Shown here: positions 17,317 to 27,566 of the stretch, piece by piece | Position numbering within the stretch: position 1 is the stretch's first letter | How the letters are laid out: each line of letters opens with the position of its first letter | Origin: Sandaracinaceae bacterium | GTDB lineage: Bacteria; Myxococcota_A; Polyangia; Polyangiales; Houyiibacteriaceae | DNA length: 64,000 nt | Direction of reading: 5' to 3' | NCBI GenBank assembly: GCA_020633075.1 | Contig: JACKEI010000002.1 | Coordinates: 124,001 to 188,000, forward strand | The notes under the pieces: generated by a model | Told to the model about the DNA's origin: nothing | What the model saw: the letters and a program-made list of their open reading frames with translations, nothing else | The model's database searches: none | Translations under genes and position numbers: made by a program

Positions 17317-19083
17317 TCACGCGCAGGTGGCCTCGATGATGGGGGCGGCGACCGCGAAGCGGTTCAGGAACTCCCGTCGCTCGCTCTTCATCTTGCCCAC
17401 CCACTTCTTGTAGTCCTCCGAGCGGCCAACCTTCTCGAAGTAGCGACGCGGCTCGAGGATCTCGGCCGGCACCTTGTCCACCAGCGCGGCGTTCTCCGGC
17501 GCGTCGACGTCTACGATCTCGTAGCCGAAGTCCGGGTCGACCTTCCACTTGATGTCCTCGCTCAGGAGGGCCTCCAGCATGGCCGAGCTGTGGCGGATCT
17601 TGACCTTGAGGGCCTTGTCCGCCTTCACGTCGTTGGCGTCGCCGCCGACGTAGCCCGTGTTCATGAGCCACATGGTGACGCCGCTCATGGTGGAGGCCAG
17701 CTCCGCGAAGCGCTGGGCCTGCAGGCCGTGCTTGCCCGGGAAGAAGGGCTGCGTGAAGGGCGAGCGCGTCTTGCCGCGGTCCTTGCCTGCGGCGCTGGTC
17801 TTGCTGGTCTCGCCCAGCATGAAGAAGCCTGCGGCCTGCTCCGGCGAGGTGAAGCGCAGGATGCCGGGCATGGCGGCCTCGGGGCCCTCGTCGCGGTTGA
17901 GCACGCCCATGGACTTGACCTCGGGCAGGTTCTTGAAGTCCGCCGCACCCGGGATGGAGCTCATCGGCACGATGGAGCGGCCGTTCTGGCTCCACACCAC
18001 GAAGTCCCAGCCGTCGGCGGGCACGCCGCGCGCGTCCAGCACCGCGTCCGCCTTGACCTCACCCGAGATGTACTTGTCGACGTTGGCCTCGTTGGCCCCC
18101 GTCAGCAGCAGGATGTCACGGACGCGCTTCACTTCCGCGGCGCTGAGCACGCCCTTGTTGAAGTCGTACTCGCCGTCTTCGCCCAGGTACGCGTTCTCGA
18201 GCCACGCGTCACCGCGGATGGTGGCCTCGTAGATGATGGGCTCGGACTCGAGCGAGAGGCCCTCGGTCTTCGCGAAGCAGCCGTTCTCCGTGATGCTGAT
18301 CTCGCCGTTCGGCCACAGGGTGACCATGTCGTCCTGAATCGGCTCGGTGCGGTCGCCCTGCTTCGAGAACGTGGTGGTGGTCTTGCCCGTGCCCGACAGG
18401 CCCATGACCGTCATGGCGACCCGCGTGCCGTCCTTGCGGGTGACCGCCTTCGCGCCAGCGTGCAGGACGAGCGCGCCCTTCTGGTACGAGTACTCGTTGA
18501 GCATGCGGAGCACGCCCTTCTTCGACTCGCCGAAGTAGTCCGCGCCGATGACGTAGGTGGTCCAGTTCTCGATGTCGACGATGATGGCCTGGCGACCGGG
18601 CATGTCCTCGAGGCGCAGGTCCGGCGTGTACACCAGCTTGAAGACGGGCTTGAACGCCTCCTTCAGCTGGGCGGCCGTCTCGACGTCCTCGCGCGGGAAC
18701 GCCAGGATCTGCTGCATGCCAGCGATGTTCGCGCCCTCGAGCGTGTAGAGCCACGTGGCCCCGAAGGCTCCGCGGCCCAAGCCGACGTAGCCATCAATCG
18801 CGATGAGCTTGCCCTTCTCCGCGATGTAGGCCTCCTGGCGCGCGATGATGTCGCGGGCCTTGTCCGGGTCGATGACCTGGTGGCTCCATCGGTCGAGGCC
18901 GGAGCCGTCGATGATGTAGGTGTACGCGGCCACGCGGGACTTGTTGCGCGAGACCTTGTTCACCGAGCCGGACTTCGCCTGCTGGACGGCGGGCGTGTGC
19001 GCGAGCGCCAGCTCCCGGAGCTCTTCTTGGCTCGGGTTGTCCAGGTACTCGACGTTGAATGGGCGTGGATTCTGCGTAGCCAT
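17317..19083 (-). CDS. pckA: Phosphoenolpyruvate carboxykinase (ATP)
   Basis: PEPCK converts oxaloacetate and ATP to phosphoenolpyruvate in gluconeogenesis. The 588-residue chain has the P-loop GLSGTGKTTT, the kinase-2 metal motif as DDMVTLW followed by NGCFAKTEGLS, the RSPFTQPFFPGK substrate region and the MNTGYVGG signature of the ATP-type family. It is about 50 residues longer than the typical enzyme and the kinase-2 loop departs from the usual GDDEHGW, so it belongs to a divergent branch. The ATG at 19083 has a good GGAGG ribosome site eight bases upstream. A candidate sigma-70 promoter lies about 185 bases upstream, so a long leader is possible. Confidence 0.9.
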   Translation of the reverse strand: MATQNPRPFNVEYLDNPSQEELRELALAHTPAVQQAKSGSVNKVSRNKSRVAAYTYIIDGSGLDRWSHQVIDPDKARDIIARQEAYIAEKGKLIAIDGYVGLGRGAFGATWLYTLEGANIAGMQQILAFPREDVETAAQLKEAFKPVFKLVYTPDLRLEDMPGRQAIIVDIENWTTYVIGADYFGESKKGVLRMLNEYSYQKGALVLHAGAKAVTRKDGTRVAMTVMGLSGTGKTTTTFSKQGDRTEPIQDDMVTLWPNGEISITENGCFAKTEGLSLESEPIIYEATIRGDAWLENAYLGEDGEYDFNKGVLSAAEVKRVRDILLLTGANEANVDKYISGEVKADAVLDARGVPADGWDFVVWSQNGRSIVPMSSIPGAADFKNLPEVKSMGVLNRDEGPEAAMPGILRFTSPEQAAGFFMLGETSKTSAAGKDRGKTRSPFTQPFFPGKHGLQAQRFAELASTMSGVTMWLMNTGYVGGDANDVKADKALKVKIRHSSAMLEALLSEDIKWKVDPDFGYEIVDVDAPENAALVDKVPAEILEPRRYFEKVGRSEDYKKWVGKMKSERREFLNRFAVAAPIIEATCA

Positions 19084-19266
19084 CGGGTCTTCCCTCCAGG
19101 GGGATGTTTGGACCGAAAAGAGCCCCTTCCGTAGCTCACATTCTGGAGCCGCGCTACCGCTCAGGCGACACGCACGGAGGGCGCGCGTGCCTGCCCCATT
19201 CCCAAGTACGCGTAGCCTCTTCGAATTTTCGCTTGTTACGCTGTCAGTCGGATATTGCTGAAAAGA

Positions 19267-19295
19267 ATAAAGGCAGGGCCCCTGATGGCGGTCAA
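19267..19295 (-). promoter_or_regulatory. Candidate promoter of pckA
   Basis: On the minus strand TTGACC (19295-19290) and CTTTAT (19272-19267) are separated by exactly 17 bases in a locally A/T-rich stretch of the 243-base gap between the permease and pckA. The -35 is good and the -10 weak. Confidence 0.4.
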
Positions 19296-19326
19296 GATCG
19301 CGCAGCGGTTGTAAATCTGTAAAGCG

Positions 19327-20622
19327 CTACGCCGGGGTGTCCTCGGCGGTGTCCGCGTCCCCGGCCGCGACGTCTGGCGGACCCTCGCTCGGGGGAGTCA
19401 CGGCGGTCGACTGGTCGTCGCATTCCGTCGTCGCGTCCGGCGCAGCAGCGGGTTCCGCGGGCGCCTCGTGCAGCGCCGCCATCAAGGGCTCGGGCATCGG
19501 GACTGGCGCGTCGTCGGGCGAGCCGAAGACCGGGCTAGCGCGATAGACCCGCACCGCACGCACCACGAAGATCTTCACGACGGCCGCGCCCGGCACCGCC
19601 ATCAGGACGCCCAGAAAGCCGAAGAGCTCGCTCCCGATCATCAACGCCAGCAGCACCACCACCGCGCTCAGTCCGACCTTGTCGCCCACCAGCTTGGGGG
19701 TGATGACGAAGCCCTCCAGCAGCTGCACGACGCCGAACGCCACGAGCACGTAGCCCATGGAAGGCCAGATCAGCCCCTCCACGGCACAGGTCAAGAGCGC
19801 TAGGCTGAGCCCCAGCGTGCCCCCCACGTACGGGATGAAAGACAAGAGGCCTGCCAGGATCCCGATGGGGATGGCCAGTGGAGCGCCCGCGAGCGAGAAG
19901 GCGAGCGCGTACAGCGCGCCCAGCGCCACCATCACGAGAAACTGCCCGCGCACCCAGTGCCCCAGGACCTCGTCGATGTCCGCCGCCATGCGGAAGACGA
20001 TGGGGCGGTGACGGTACGGCACGAGCTCGCCGCCCGCGGCGACGATGCGGTCGAAGTCGTAGAGCAGGTAGAAGGCGAACACCGGGACCATCAAGGCGCC
20101 GGCTACTGCGCTGAACGCCGACGCGGTGCCTCCCGCGATCCAGCGCAGCGCGGAGGACACGGGCGTGACGGCGTCGCTAGCGAGCTGCCGCGCGTCCACT
20201 TGCATGCTCGCCAGCGCTTCGTCGAGCGTGTGTGGGACCGGCACGCCGAGCTCTCGCAACGTGGGCTCGAGGCGCGCGACCCAGTCTTGCAGCTTCCCGG
20301 GCAGGGCCGCGGTGAACGACGTGAAGTCCTCGATGATGCCGGGGAGCACCAGCACGAGCGCGAGGGCGAAGGCGCCGAGGGTGCCCCCGAGGAGGATGCC
20401 GATCCCGGCTCCACGCGGTAGCCCACGCGCCTCGAAGCGGTCCACGAGCGGGTCGAGGATGTACGCGATGAAGAAGGCGAAGAAGAGCGGTGTCAGCACG
20501 GCACGCAGCGCCCAGATGGCGCCCCCCGTACACAGCAGGCCAAGCAGGATCCAGACGGCGCGCGGGACGGCGGGGGCGGGGGCCTCGCGGGGGGGCTCGC
20601 TCTCGGAAGGGCCTTCGGTCAT
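19327..20622 (-). CDS. AI-2E family transporter (YdiK/PerM-type membrane protein)
   Basis: A 431-residue polytopic inner-membrane protein of the AI-2E/UPF0118 family. After a Pro/Glu-rich cytoplasmic head it has two early membrane helices (AVWILLGLLCTGGAIWALRAV and the adjacent PLFFAFFIAYILDPLVDRFE), a long soluble loop, then a cluster of helices including FIPYVGGTLGLSLALLT and GFVITPKLVGDKVGLSAVVV, which is the family signature. The acidic Pro/Ala tail is low complexity. Family members export small molecules or ions; the substrate is not predictable here. I prefer the ATG at 20622 with GAGGA upstream over the GTG at 20640. It is divergent from the PilT-like gene. Confidence 0.88.
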   Translation of the reverse strand: MTEGPSESEPPREAPAPAVPRAVWILLGLLCTGGAIWALRAVLTPLFFAFFIAYILDPLVDRFEARGLPRGAGIGILLGGTLGAFALALVLVLPGIIEDFTSFTAALPGKLQDWVARLEPTLRELGVPVPHTLDEALASMQVDARQLASDAVTPVSSALRWIAGGTASAFSAVAGALMVPVFAFYLLYDFDRIVAAGGELVPYRHRPIVFRMAADIDEVLGHWVRGQFLVMVALGALYALAFSLAGAPLAIPIGILAGLLSFIPYVGGTLGLSLALLTCAVEGLIWPSMGYVLVAFGVVQLLEGFVITPKLVGDKVGLSAVVVLLALMIGSELFGFLGVLMAVPGAAVVKIFVVRAVRVYRASPVFGSPDDAPVPMPEPLMAALHEAPAEPAAAPDATTECDDQSTAVTPPSEGPPDVAAGDADTAEDTPA

Positions 20623-20694
20623 CGGTGTATCCTCGGCCACTCGGCGGTGGAACAGCCCCGGCGCATTTTTCGCTGAGGCGTGGTGCCGCGATGG

Positions 20695-20700
20695 TACCTT
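20695..20700 (+). promoter_or_regulatory. Start-proximal -10 box of the PilT-like gene
   Basis: TACCTT ends nine bases before the ATG at 20710, with no Shine-Dalgarno sequence. It argues for 20710 rather than the upstream GTG at 20680 as the start. Confidence 0.45.
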
Positions 20701-20709
20701 CGCAGCCTG

Positions 20710-22335
20710 ATGTTACGGATCGATTTCTACGTCCAGCACCTCCTGAAGCACAAGGCCAACGGGGTCCGCCTCGTGTCCGACCTGCCCGTCACCTTTCACT
20801 TCGACGCCGGAGACAGGCAGTCGAGCAAGCCTATCGAGCACGAGCTGCTGGTGGCGATGGTGCAGGAGGCTGCGCCTCCGAACGCACTGCAAGAGCTGCA
20901 GGCTCAAGGCCGCTGCGCCTTCGTGCATGACTCGGAAGCGGGCATGCGTGTGCAGGTCGAGGTGCGCGCGGCGGGGCCGTCGTCCTGGGCCCTGCTGATG
21001 TCGCCGGCCAAGCCTGCGCGTACGTCGCCCGCCGACGTGGAGGCCATCCCGTTTCCGCCAGCCGATGCGCCGAGCCGCTCAGGCGCTTCGGCTCCACGGG
21101 CCCCGGCGCCAGCCCCTGCTCCAGTCGCCGCTCCGGCCGCTCCGGCTGCCAAGTCGAGCTCGGTGCAGACCGGCCGTGGCTACATCGACGACGGAGTGCC
21201 CGAGCACGCCGCCGCCGACGGCAAGCACGTGGAGCTCGCGCCCGGCGAACCGCAGATCAACCGCCTGCTGCGCCTCATGAAGATGGTGGACGCGAGCGAC
21301 CTGCACCTCTCCGCCAACGTCGTGGCGATGGTGCGCAAGGACGGTGAGATCCATCCGCTGGAGCGGCGTCAGGCGTACTCGTCGGAAGAGATCGCGAAGA
21401 TGATCGCGGAGATCATCCCGGAGCGCAGCCGCATCGAATTCGACGAGACCAACGACGCGGACTTCGCGCACAACATCCCCGGCCTCTGTCGCTTTCGCGC
21501 CAACGTCTTCCGCGACCGTCACGGCGTGGGCGCGGTCTTCCGCCAGATCCCCTTCGAGCTGCTCAGCGTCGAGAAGATCGGCGTCCCTCCGAAGGTGCTG
21601 GACCTCTGCTGGCTCACCAAGGGCCTGGTGGTGGTCACCGGGCCCACGGGCAGCGGCAAGTCGACCACACTCTCGACGCTGATCGACTTCATCAACATGA
21701 ACCGGGCGGATCACATCATCACGATCGAAGACCCGATCGAGTTCGTGCATCCCAACAAGAAGTGCTTGGTCAATCAGCGCGAGATCGGAGAGCACACCAC
21801 CGGGTTCAAGCGCGCGCTGCGCGCCGCGCTGCGTGAGGACCCGGACATCGTGCTCGTCGGCGAGATGCGCGACCTCGAGACCATCGCCATCGCCATCGAG
21901 ACGGCGGAGACGGGTCACCTCGTGTTCGGCACGCTGCACACCACGAGCGCGGCGAGCACCGTGGACCGCATCATCGACCAGTTCCCGGCGGACCAGCAGG
22001 AGCAGATCCGCATCATGCTCAGCGAGTCCTTCCGGGGCTGCATCGCGCAGGTCCTCTGCAAGAAGAAGGGTGGCGGTCGCATCGCGGCCTACGAGGTGCT
22101 CATCGGCACCAGCGCCGTGGCCAACCTCATCCGCGAGGGCAAGACCGTGCAGCTCAAGAGCGTCATGCAGACGGGCCGTAACCTGGGCATGCAGACCATG
22201 AACGACCACCTGCTGCAGCACGTGAAGAACGACCTCGTCACGCCGGAAGAGGCCTACATGAAGTCCAACGACAAGCAGCTCATGAAGTCCTTGCTGACGG
22301 CCGAGGGGTTCACCATCGACCTGCCGCAGGGCTGA
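20710..22335 (+). CDS. PilT-type twitching/retraction ATPase with an extra N-terminal domain
   Basis: Residues ~175-541 are a complete PilT-like secretion ATPase: the N-terminal domain with DASDLHLSA, Walker A GPTGSGKST, the Asp box EDPIEFVH, Walker B EDPDIVLVGEMRD, and the His box TGHLVFGTLHT. PilT hexamers power pilus retraction in the cytoplasm at the inner-membrane base. Residues ~1-85 are an additional domain (MLRIDFYVQHLLKHKANGVR...) that roughly mirrors the PilT N-terminal domain and is joined by a Pro/Ala-rich linker at about 105-155. Typical PilT has ~345-370 residues, so this 541-residue form is a paralogue or variant. A link to the pilMNOPQ locus is functional inference only; the two are 16 kb apart. 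Confidence 0.9.
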   Translation: MLRIDFYVQHLLKHKANGVRLVSDLPVTFHFDAGDRQSSKPIEHELLVAMVQEAAPPNALQELQAQGRCAFVHDSEAGMRVQVEVRAAGPSSWALLMSPAKPARTSPADVEAIPFPPADAPSRSGASAPRAPAPAPAPVAAPAAPAAKSSSVQTGRGYIDDGVPEHAAADGKHVELAPGEPQINRLLRLMKMVDASDLHLSANVVAMVRKDGEIHPLERRQAYSSEEIAKMIAEIIPERSRIEFDETNDADFAHNIPGLCRFRANVFRDRHGVGAVFRQIPFELLSVEKIGVPPKVLDLCWLTKGLVVVTGPTGSGKSTTLSTLIDFINMNRADHIITIEDPIEFVHPNKKCLVNQREIGEHTTGFKRALRAALREDPDIVLVGEMRDLETIAIAIETAETGHLVFGTLHTTSAASTVDRIIDQFPADQQEQIRIMLSESFRGCIAQVLCKKKGGGRIAAYEVLIGTSAVANLIREGKTVQLKSVMQTGRNLGMQTMNDHLLQHVKNDLVTPEEAYMKSNDKQLMKSLLTAEGFTIDLPQG

Positions 22336-22339
22336 CGCG

Positions 22340-22353
22340 ACGCGTCTACGCGT
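22340..22353. terminator. Small hairpin between convergent genes
   Basis: ACGCG-TCTA-CGCGT forms a 5-bp stem in the 27-base gap between the PilT-like gene and the RNase HII-like gene. It is short and has no T-run. Confidence 0.25.
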
Positions 22354-22362
22354 GTCCTCCGC

Positions 22363-23286
22363 TCAGCCGCGGCGCTCGAAGCAGGCGTCCGCGACCTGCA
22401 GGCGATAGCGCAGCGCCTCCGTGCGCTCCACCATGCTGCGCGTCTTGGGGTCGTGGTAGCCGCTCACGCGCGGGAGCGTGGGATCGTGGGCGGCGTAGTA
22501 CGCGTTGAGGCGCTCCATGGCGACCTCGCGCAGGTACTTCCCGATCATGGACGCGATGGCGACAGGCAAGTGATGAGCGTCCGAGTCCACCTCGAAGCGG
22601 ACCTCGCCGATCCCGTCGACCGTGTACACGGACCGCTGCTTGCTCTCCTCGACGCAGTGCACGTGCGCGGCCGGGAAGCGGCCGAAGTAGCTCTCGTACT
22701 TGCGGATGCCCCCGACCATGCCGCAGATGGCCAGGAGGGGCTCGGAGATGGCGGCGCGCGCCTCGAGCACCAGGCGCTCGAAGGCGTGCAGGTCCACCGA
22801 GAGCTTGGTGTGACCGAGGGCGAGCTCGTGGTTGAGCACACCCGCGCAGATCACGACCGAGCGCGCGCGCGTGATGCGCAGCGAGGAGCGACCCTCGAGC
22901 GCTCGCAGCCGCGCGCGGCCGTCCACGATGTCACCGCCGAAGAGCGGCAGGCTCGGCGCGTTCGACCAGCACTGACGGGACGTCTCGCCGCCAGGGCAGG
23001 GTGCGCGCAGCCCCAGCATGCCGTCCACCGCGAGCTCCGCGAAGAGCGAGTCCGCCGTGCGCGGCGCCTCGCCGCCGAGCCTCTCCAGAATGGCGAGCGT
23101 GAAGCCTTCAGCCAGGGCCATGCGGCCGAAGGCCGAGCTCGCTTTGGAGTCCGTGATCCCCAGCGCTTCGCCACGGCGGCAGAGGGCGCTCGCGCGGTAG
23201 CTGCGAACGTCGAGCGTGACGCCGGTGGCGATCAGCGGCCCAAGGCGTGGACCGAGCCCATTCTCGTCGACTCCGAACACGCGCAT
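22363..23286 (-). CDS. RNase HII-like protein, possibly catalytically altered
   Basis: The 307-residue protein shows the RNase HII scaffold. It begins MRVFGVDENGLGPRLGPL, matching the DExGRGPLxGP motif with the first two acidic residues (Asp6, Glu7) kept, followed by ITDSK (compare LxDSK). Near residue 240 DSDAHHLPVAIASMIGKYLRE matches the GDxxxxxIxAASIxAKxxRD helix with its Asp, and the end has a GYHDPKT element like the family GYxTxxH. At the place of the third catalytic Asp (IDGN) the sequence reads AICGMVGG, so that acid appears missing. It is ~100 residues longer than RNase HII. A role in RNA-DNA hybrid cleavage is possible but uncertain. Confidence 0.65.
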   Translation of the reverse strand: MRVFGVDENGLGPRLGPLIATGVTLDVRSYRASALCRRGEALGITDSKASSAFGRMALAEGFTLAILERLGGEAPRTADSLFAELAVDGMLGLRAPCPGGETSRQCWSNAPSLPLFGGDIVDGRARLRALEGRSSLRITRARSVVICAGVLNHELALGHTKLSVDLHAFERLVLEARAAISEPLLAICGMVGGIRKYESYFGRFPAAHVHCVEESKQRSVYTVDGIGEVRFEVDSDAHHLPVAIASMIGKYLREVAMERLNAYYAAHDPTLPRVSGYHDPKTRSMVERTEALRYRLQVADACFERRG

Positions 23287-23360
23287 TCCGCCGCTGATAG
23301 CAGCGTCCGGTCAAAAGGCTAGTGTTTTCGCAGGGCGCTCTCGCCAGCCAGCCGGCCGGA

Positions 23361-23380
23361 AAGTGGCACACTGTGCACTT
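23361..23380. promoter_or_regulatory. Near-perfect inverted repeat, likely operator
   Basis: The arms are AAGTG(g)CACA and TGTGCACTT around a single central C: nine paired bases with one bulged G at 23366. It lies 43 bases before the ATG at 23424 and just upstream of a possible -10 box TACCTC (23385-23390), where a repressor would block polymerase. It could also act on the divergent RNase HII-like gene. Confidence 0.5.
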
Positions 23381-23423
23381 ATTGTACCTCTGCCCCGAGT
23401 GTGTCAGAATCCGTGCTGGCCTG

Positions 23424-24152
23424 ATGTCGATATCGCTCGCGACCCGAAAGCACTCGAACCACGCCCGCGTCGAGCGGGTGTTGGTCGAAGCGATAGAAGC
23501 AGTGGTGACGCCCAACATCGCGGCCAAGTTGCTGACCGGTGCGCTGCGCGCGGCGCTGTTGTCGGCGGTCCCGACCGATCGCGCGGAGCTCACGCGCTTC
23601 GTCAAGGGGCAGCTCTTCGACTCGCTCGCAGGGATGCTGGGAGACGACGAGGCGGGCATCGTGGTGGAGGGGCTGATGCCGATCCTCCCACGTGTGAGCG
23701 ACCCCTCCGAGCACAGCCAGATCCGGGCCACCACCCGGCCCGCGCGCTCCGACGAGTTCACGCGCCCCGAGGTCGGCGAGCCGCTCGGGGTCGCCATCAT
23801 CGCGAGCGCGCACCCCACGCGTCGCAGTGGATTGCTGCACGACCTGGGCTCGGACTGCGTCGCGCTCCACGCCGACGACCTCATGGCGCTCTTCGACCAG
23901 GTGCACGCCTCCGCGTTCGCGCACCCCGTGCTGGTGCTGGACTGCCTGTCTCCCTCGGTGAACCCCATCTCCGTGGCCACGCTCGTGCCCGACCTACCTC
24001 AAGGCTCCAGCATCGTGCTGTGGGGCGCCTCGGCCGCCCTCGAGGCCGAGGTGGTCGCGCTGGGCCAGGGCCAGGGCCGCTTCATCCGGTGTGAGGGCAA
24101 CGTCAGCCCCGGGGACGTCGCCTCCCTGGTACGCGCGCTGCTGGGCAACTAG
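23424..24152 (+). CDS. Hypothetical protein, possibly with a degenerate receiver-like C-terminal fold
   Basis: A 242-residue soluble protein. The ATG at 23424 was chosen because the 34 residues upstream in frame are unlike the rest and the operator/promoter region lies there. The N-terminal part (~1-95) is helical (HARVERVLVEAIEAVV, AAKLLTGALRAALLS). After a hydrophilic linker, residues ~130-242 form an alternating strand-helix pattern (GVAIIASAHPTRRSGLLHDL, HPVLVLDCLSP, SIVLWGAS) like a response-regulator receiver, but without a convincing phospho-Asp/Lys pair. Function unknown. It ends eight bases before the convergent lipoprotein gene. Confidence 0.6.
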   Translation: MSISLATRKHSNHARVERVLVEAIEAVVTPNIAAKLLTGALRAALLSAVPTDRAELTRFVKGQLFDSLAGMLGDDEAGIVVEGLMPILPRVSDPSEHSQIRATTRPARSDEFTRPEVGEPLGVAIIASAHPTRRSGLLHDLGSDCVALHADDLMALFDQVHASAFAHPVLVLDCLSPSVNPISVATLVPDLPQGSSIVLWGASAALEAEVVALGQGQGRFIRCEGNVSPGDVASLVRALLGN

Positions 24153-24159
24153 AAGGCTG

Positions 24160-24498
24160 CTAGGGCCCCGGCACCGTGACGATGCGCGGAGGGCCGTCGT
24201 GCGTCCCGATGCGCTGCCACACTGAGATGTCGTCGCCGACGTCCGCGCCCAGGACCAGCTGGTAGCGGCCGACCGCGTCCGCGGTGGTGATGACCCCCGT
24301 GCCGCGCATCTCGTTGTAACCGAACACGATGGCCTCGGCGTCGGCATCGCCCGTGATACTCACGTCTCCGTTGACGTCCGGCGTGGAGATCGTGAGGGGC
24401 GGCAGAATCGGCGTCACGGGCGTGGTACAGGCCGCGAGCGTGGTGGCGACACAGCAGCCGATCAACCAGGCGCGCACGACCCGAAGCGGTTGGTGCAT
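24160..24498 (-). CDS. Small predicted lipoprotein, unknown function
   Basis: A 112-residue protein with a lipoprotein signal peptide (MHQPLRVVRAWLIGCCVATTL then AAC), placing the acylated Cys near residue 23. The mature part is short and beta-rich (DVNGDVSITGDADAEAIVFG, YQLVLGADVGDDISVWQ), possibly one Ig-like or carboxypeptidase-regulatory-like domain. I chose the ATG at 24498 over ATGs at 24507, 24510 and 24528 because a TATGAT box ends seven bases before it. It has no recognised family and runs convergently to the gene ending at 24152. Confidence 0.6.
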   Translation of the reverse strand: MHQPLRVVRAWLIGCCVATTLAACTTPVTPILPPLTISTPDVNGDVSITGDADAEAIVFGYNEMRGTGVITTADAVGRYQLVLGADVGDDISVWQRIGTHDGPPRIVTVPGP

Positions 24499-24505
24499 GG
24501 TCCGC

Positions 24506-24511
24506 ATCATA
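24506..24511 (-). promoter_or_regulatory. Start-proximal -10 box of the small lipoprotein gene
   Basis: TATGAT, five of six consensus positions, ends seven bases before the ATG at 24498. It is the best -10 match among the start-proximal boxes in this window, and no Shine-Dalgarno sequence is present. Confidence 0.55.
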
Positions 24512-24578
24512 TCAGGATCGCACTGCAATACCGAGACCCGCCGCCAGCGGCCGGGAAAGCTCTGCGGAGGCAGCCCTT

Positions 24579-24604
24579 GGCTGGCAACTCAGTTGGCAAC
24601 AGCC
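24579..24604 (+). repeat. Hairpin with direct repeat upstream of gyrA
   Basis: GGCTG (24579-24583) pairs with CAGCC (24600-24604), with an inner CAAC-TCA-GTTG stem, giving about ten paired bases and a small bulge. TGGCAAC is also directly repeated at 24582 and 24594. It lies in the 268-base gyrA upstream region, otherwise empty apart from a possible -10 box TAGTCT at 24674. Confidence 0.35.
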
Positions 24605-24766
24605 GTCTACGGAGTTTGCGGATCGATGAAGGAAAAAGCACCTCTCGGGCGGGCCACGACGGCCTGGAAATGCTAGTCTCCGCGCAACTTTCACGCGTCC
24701 CGGGGGACGCCAGAGCGCCCCTCCGCGAAGACCCGCGTGCACCCCGCGCAAGGTACCGTCACGCCC

Positions 24767-27466
<2,700 letters not shown>

Positions 27467-27531
27467 GGTCCCAGGCGGCTGGGCGCCACGCGCGGGACGG
27501 ACTTTTGCACCCTCGGGCCGCACGGCGATGG

Positions 27532-27537
27532 TATGGT
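27532..27537 (+). promoter_or_regulatory. -10 box of the hsp70-like gene
   Basis: TATGGT lies 29 bases before the ATG at 27567, which has its own GGAGAG ribosome site, so this transcript would have a short ordinary leader. Confidence 0.35.
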
Positions 27538-27566
27538 CGGCCCGCTCGCAACCCTCCGGAGAGTGC

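Noticed and set aside
17590..19134. 514-residue open frame antisense to pckA
   Set aside because: Shadow frame rich in Val/Leu/Asp/His; pckA carries all family motifs.
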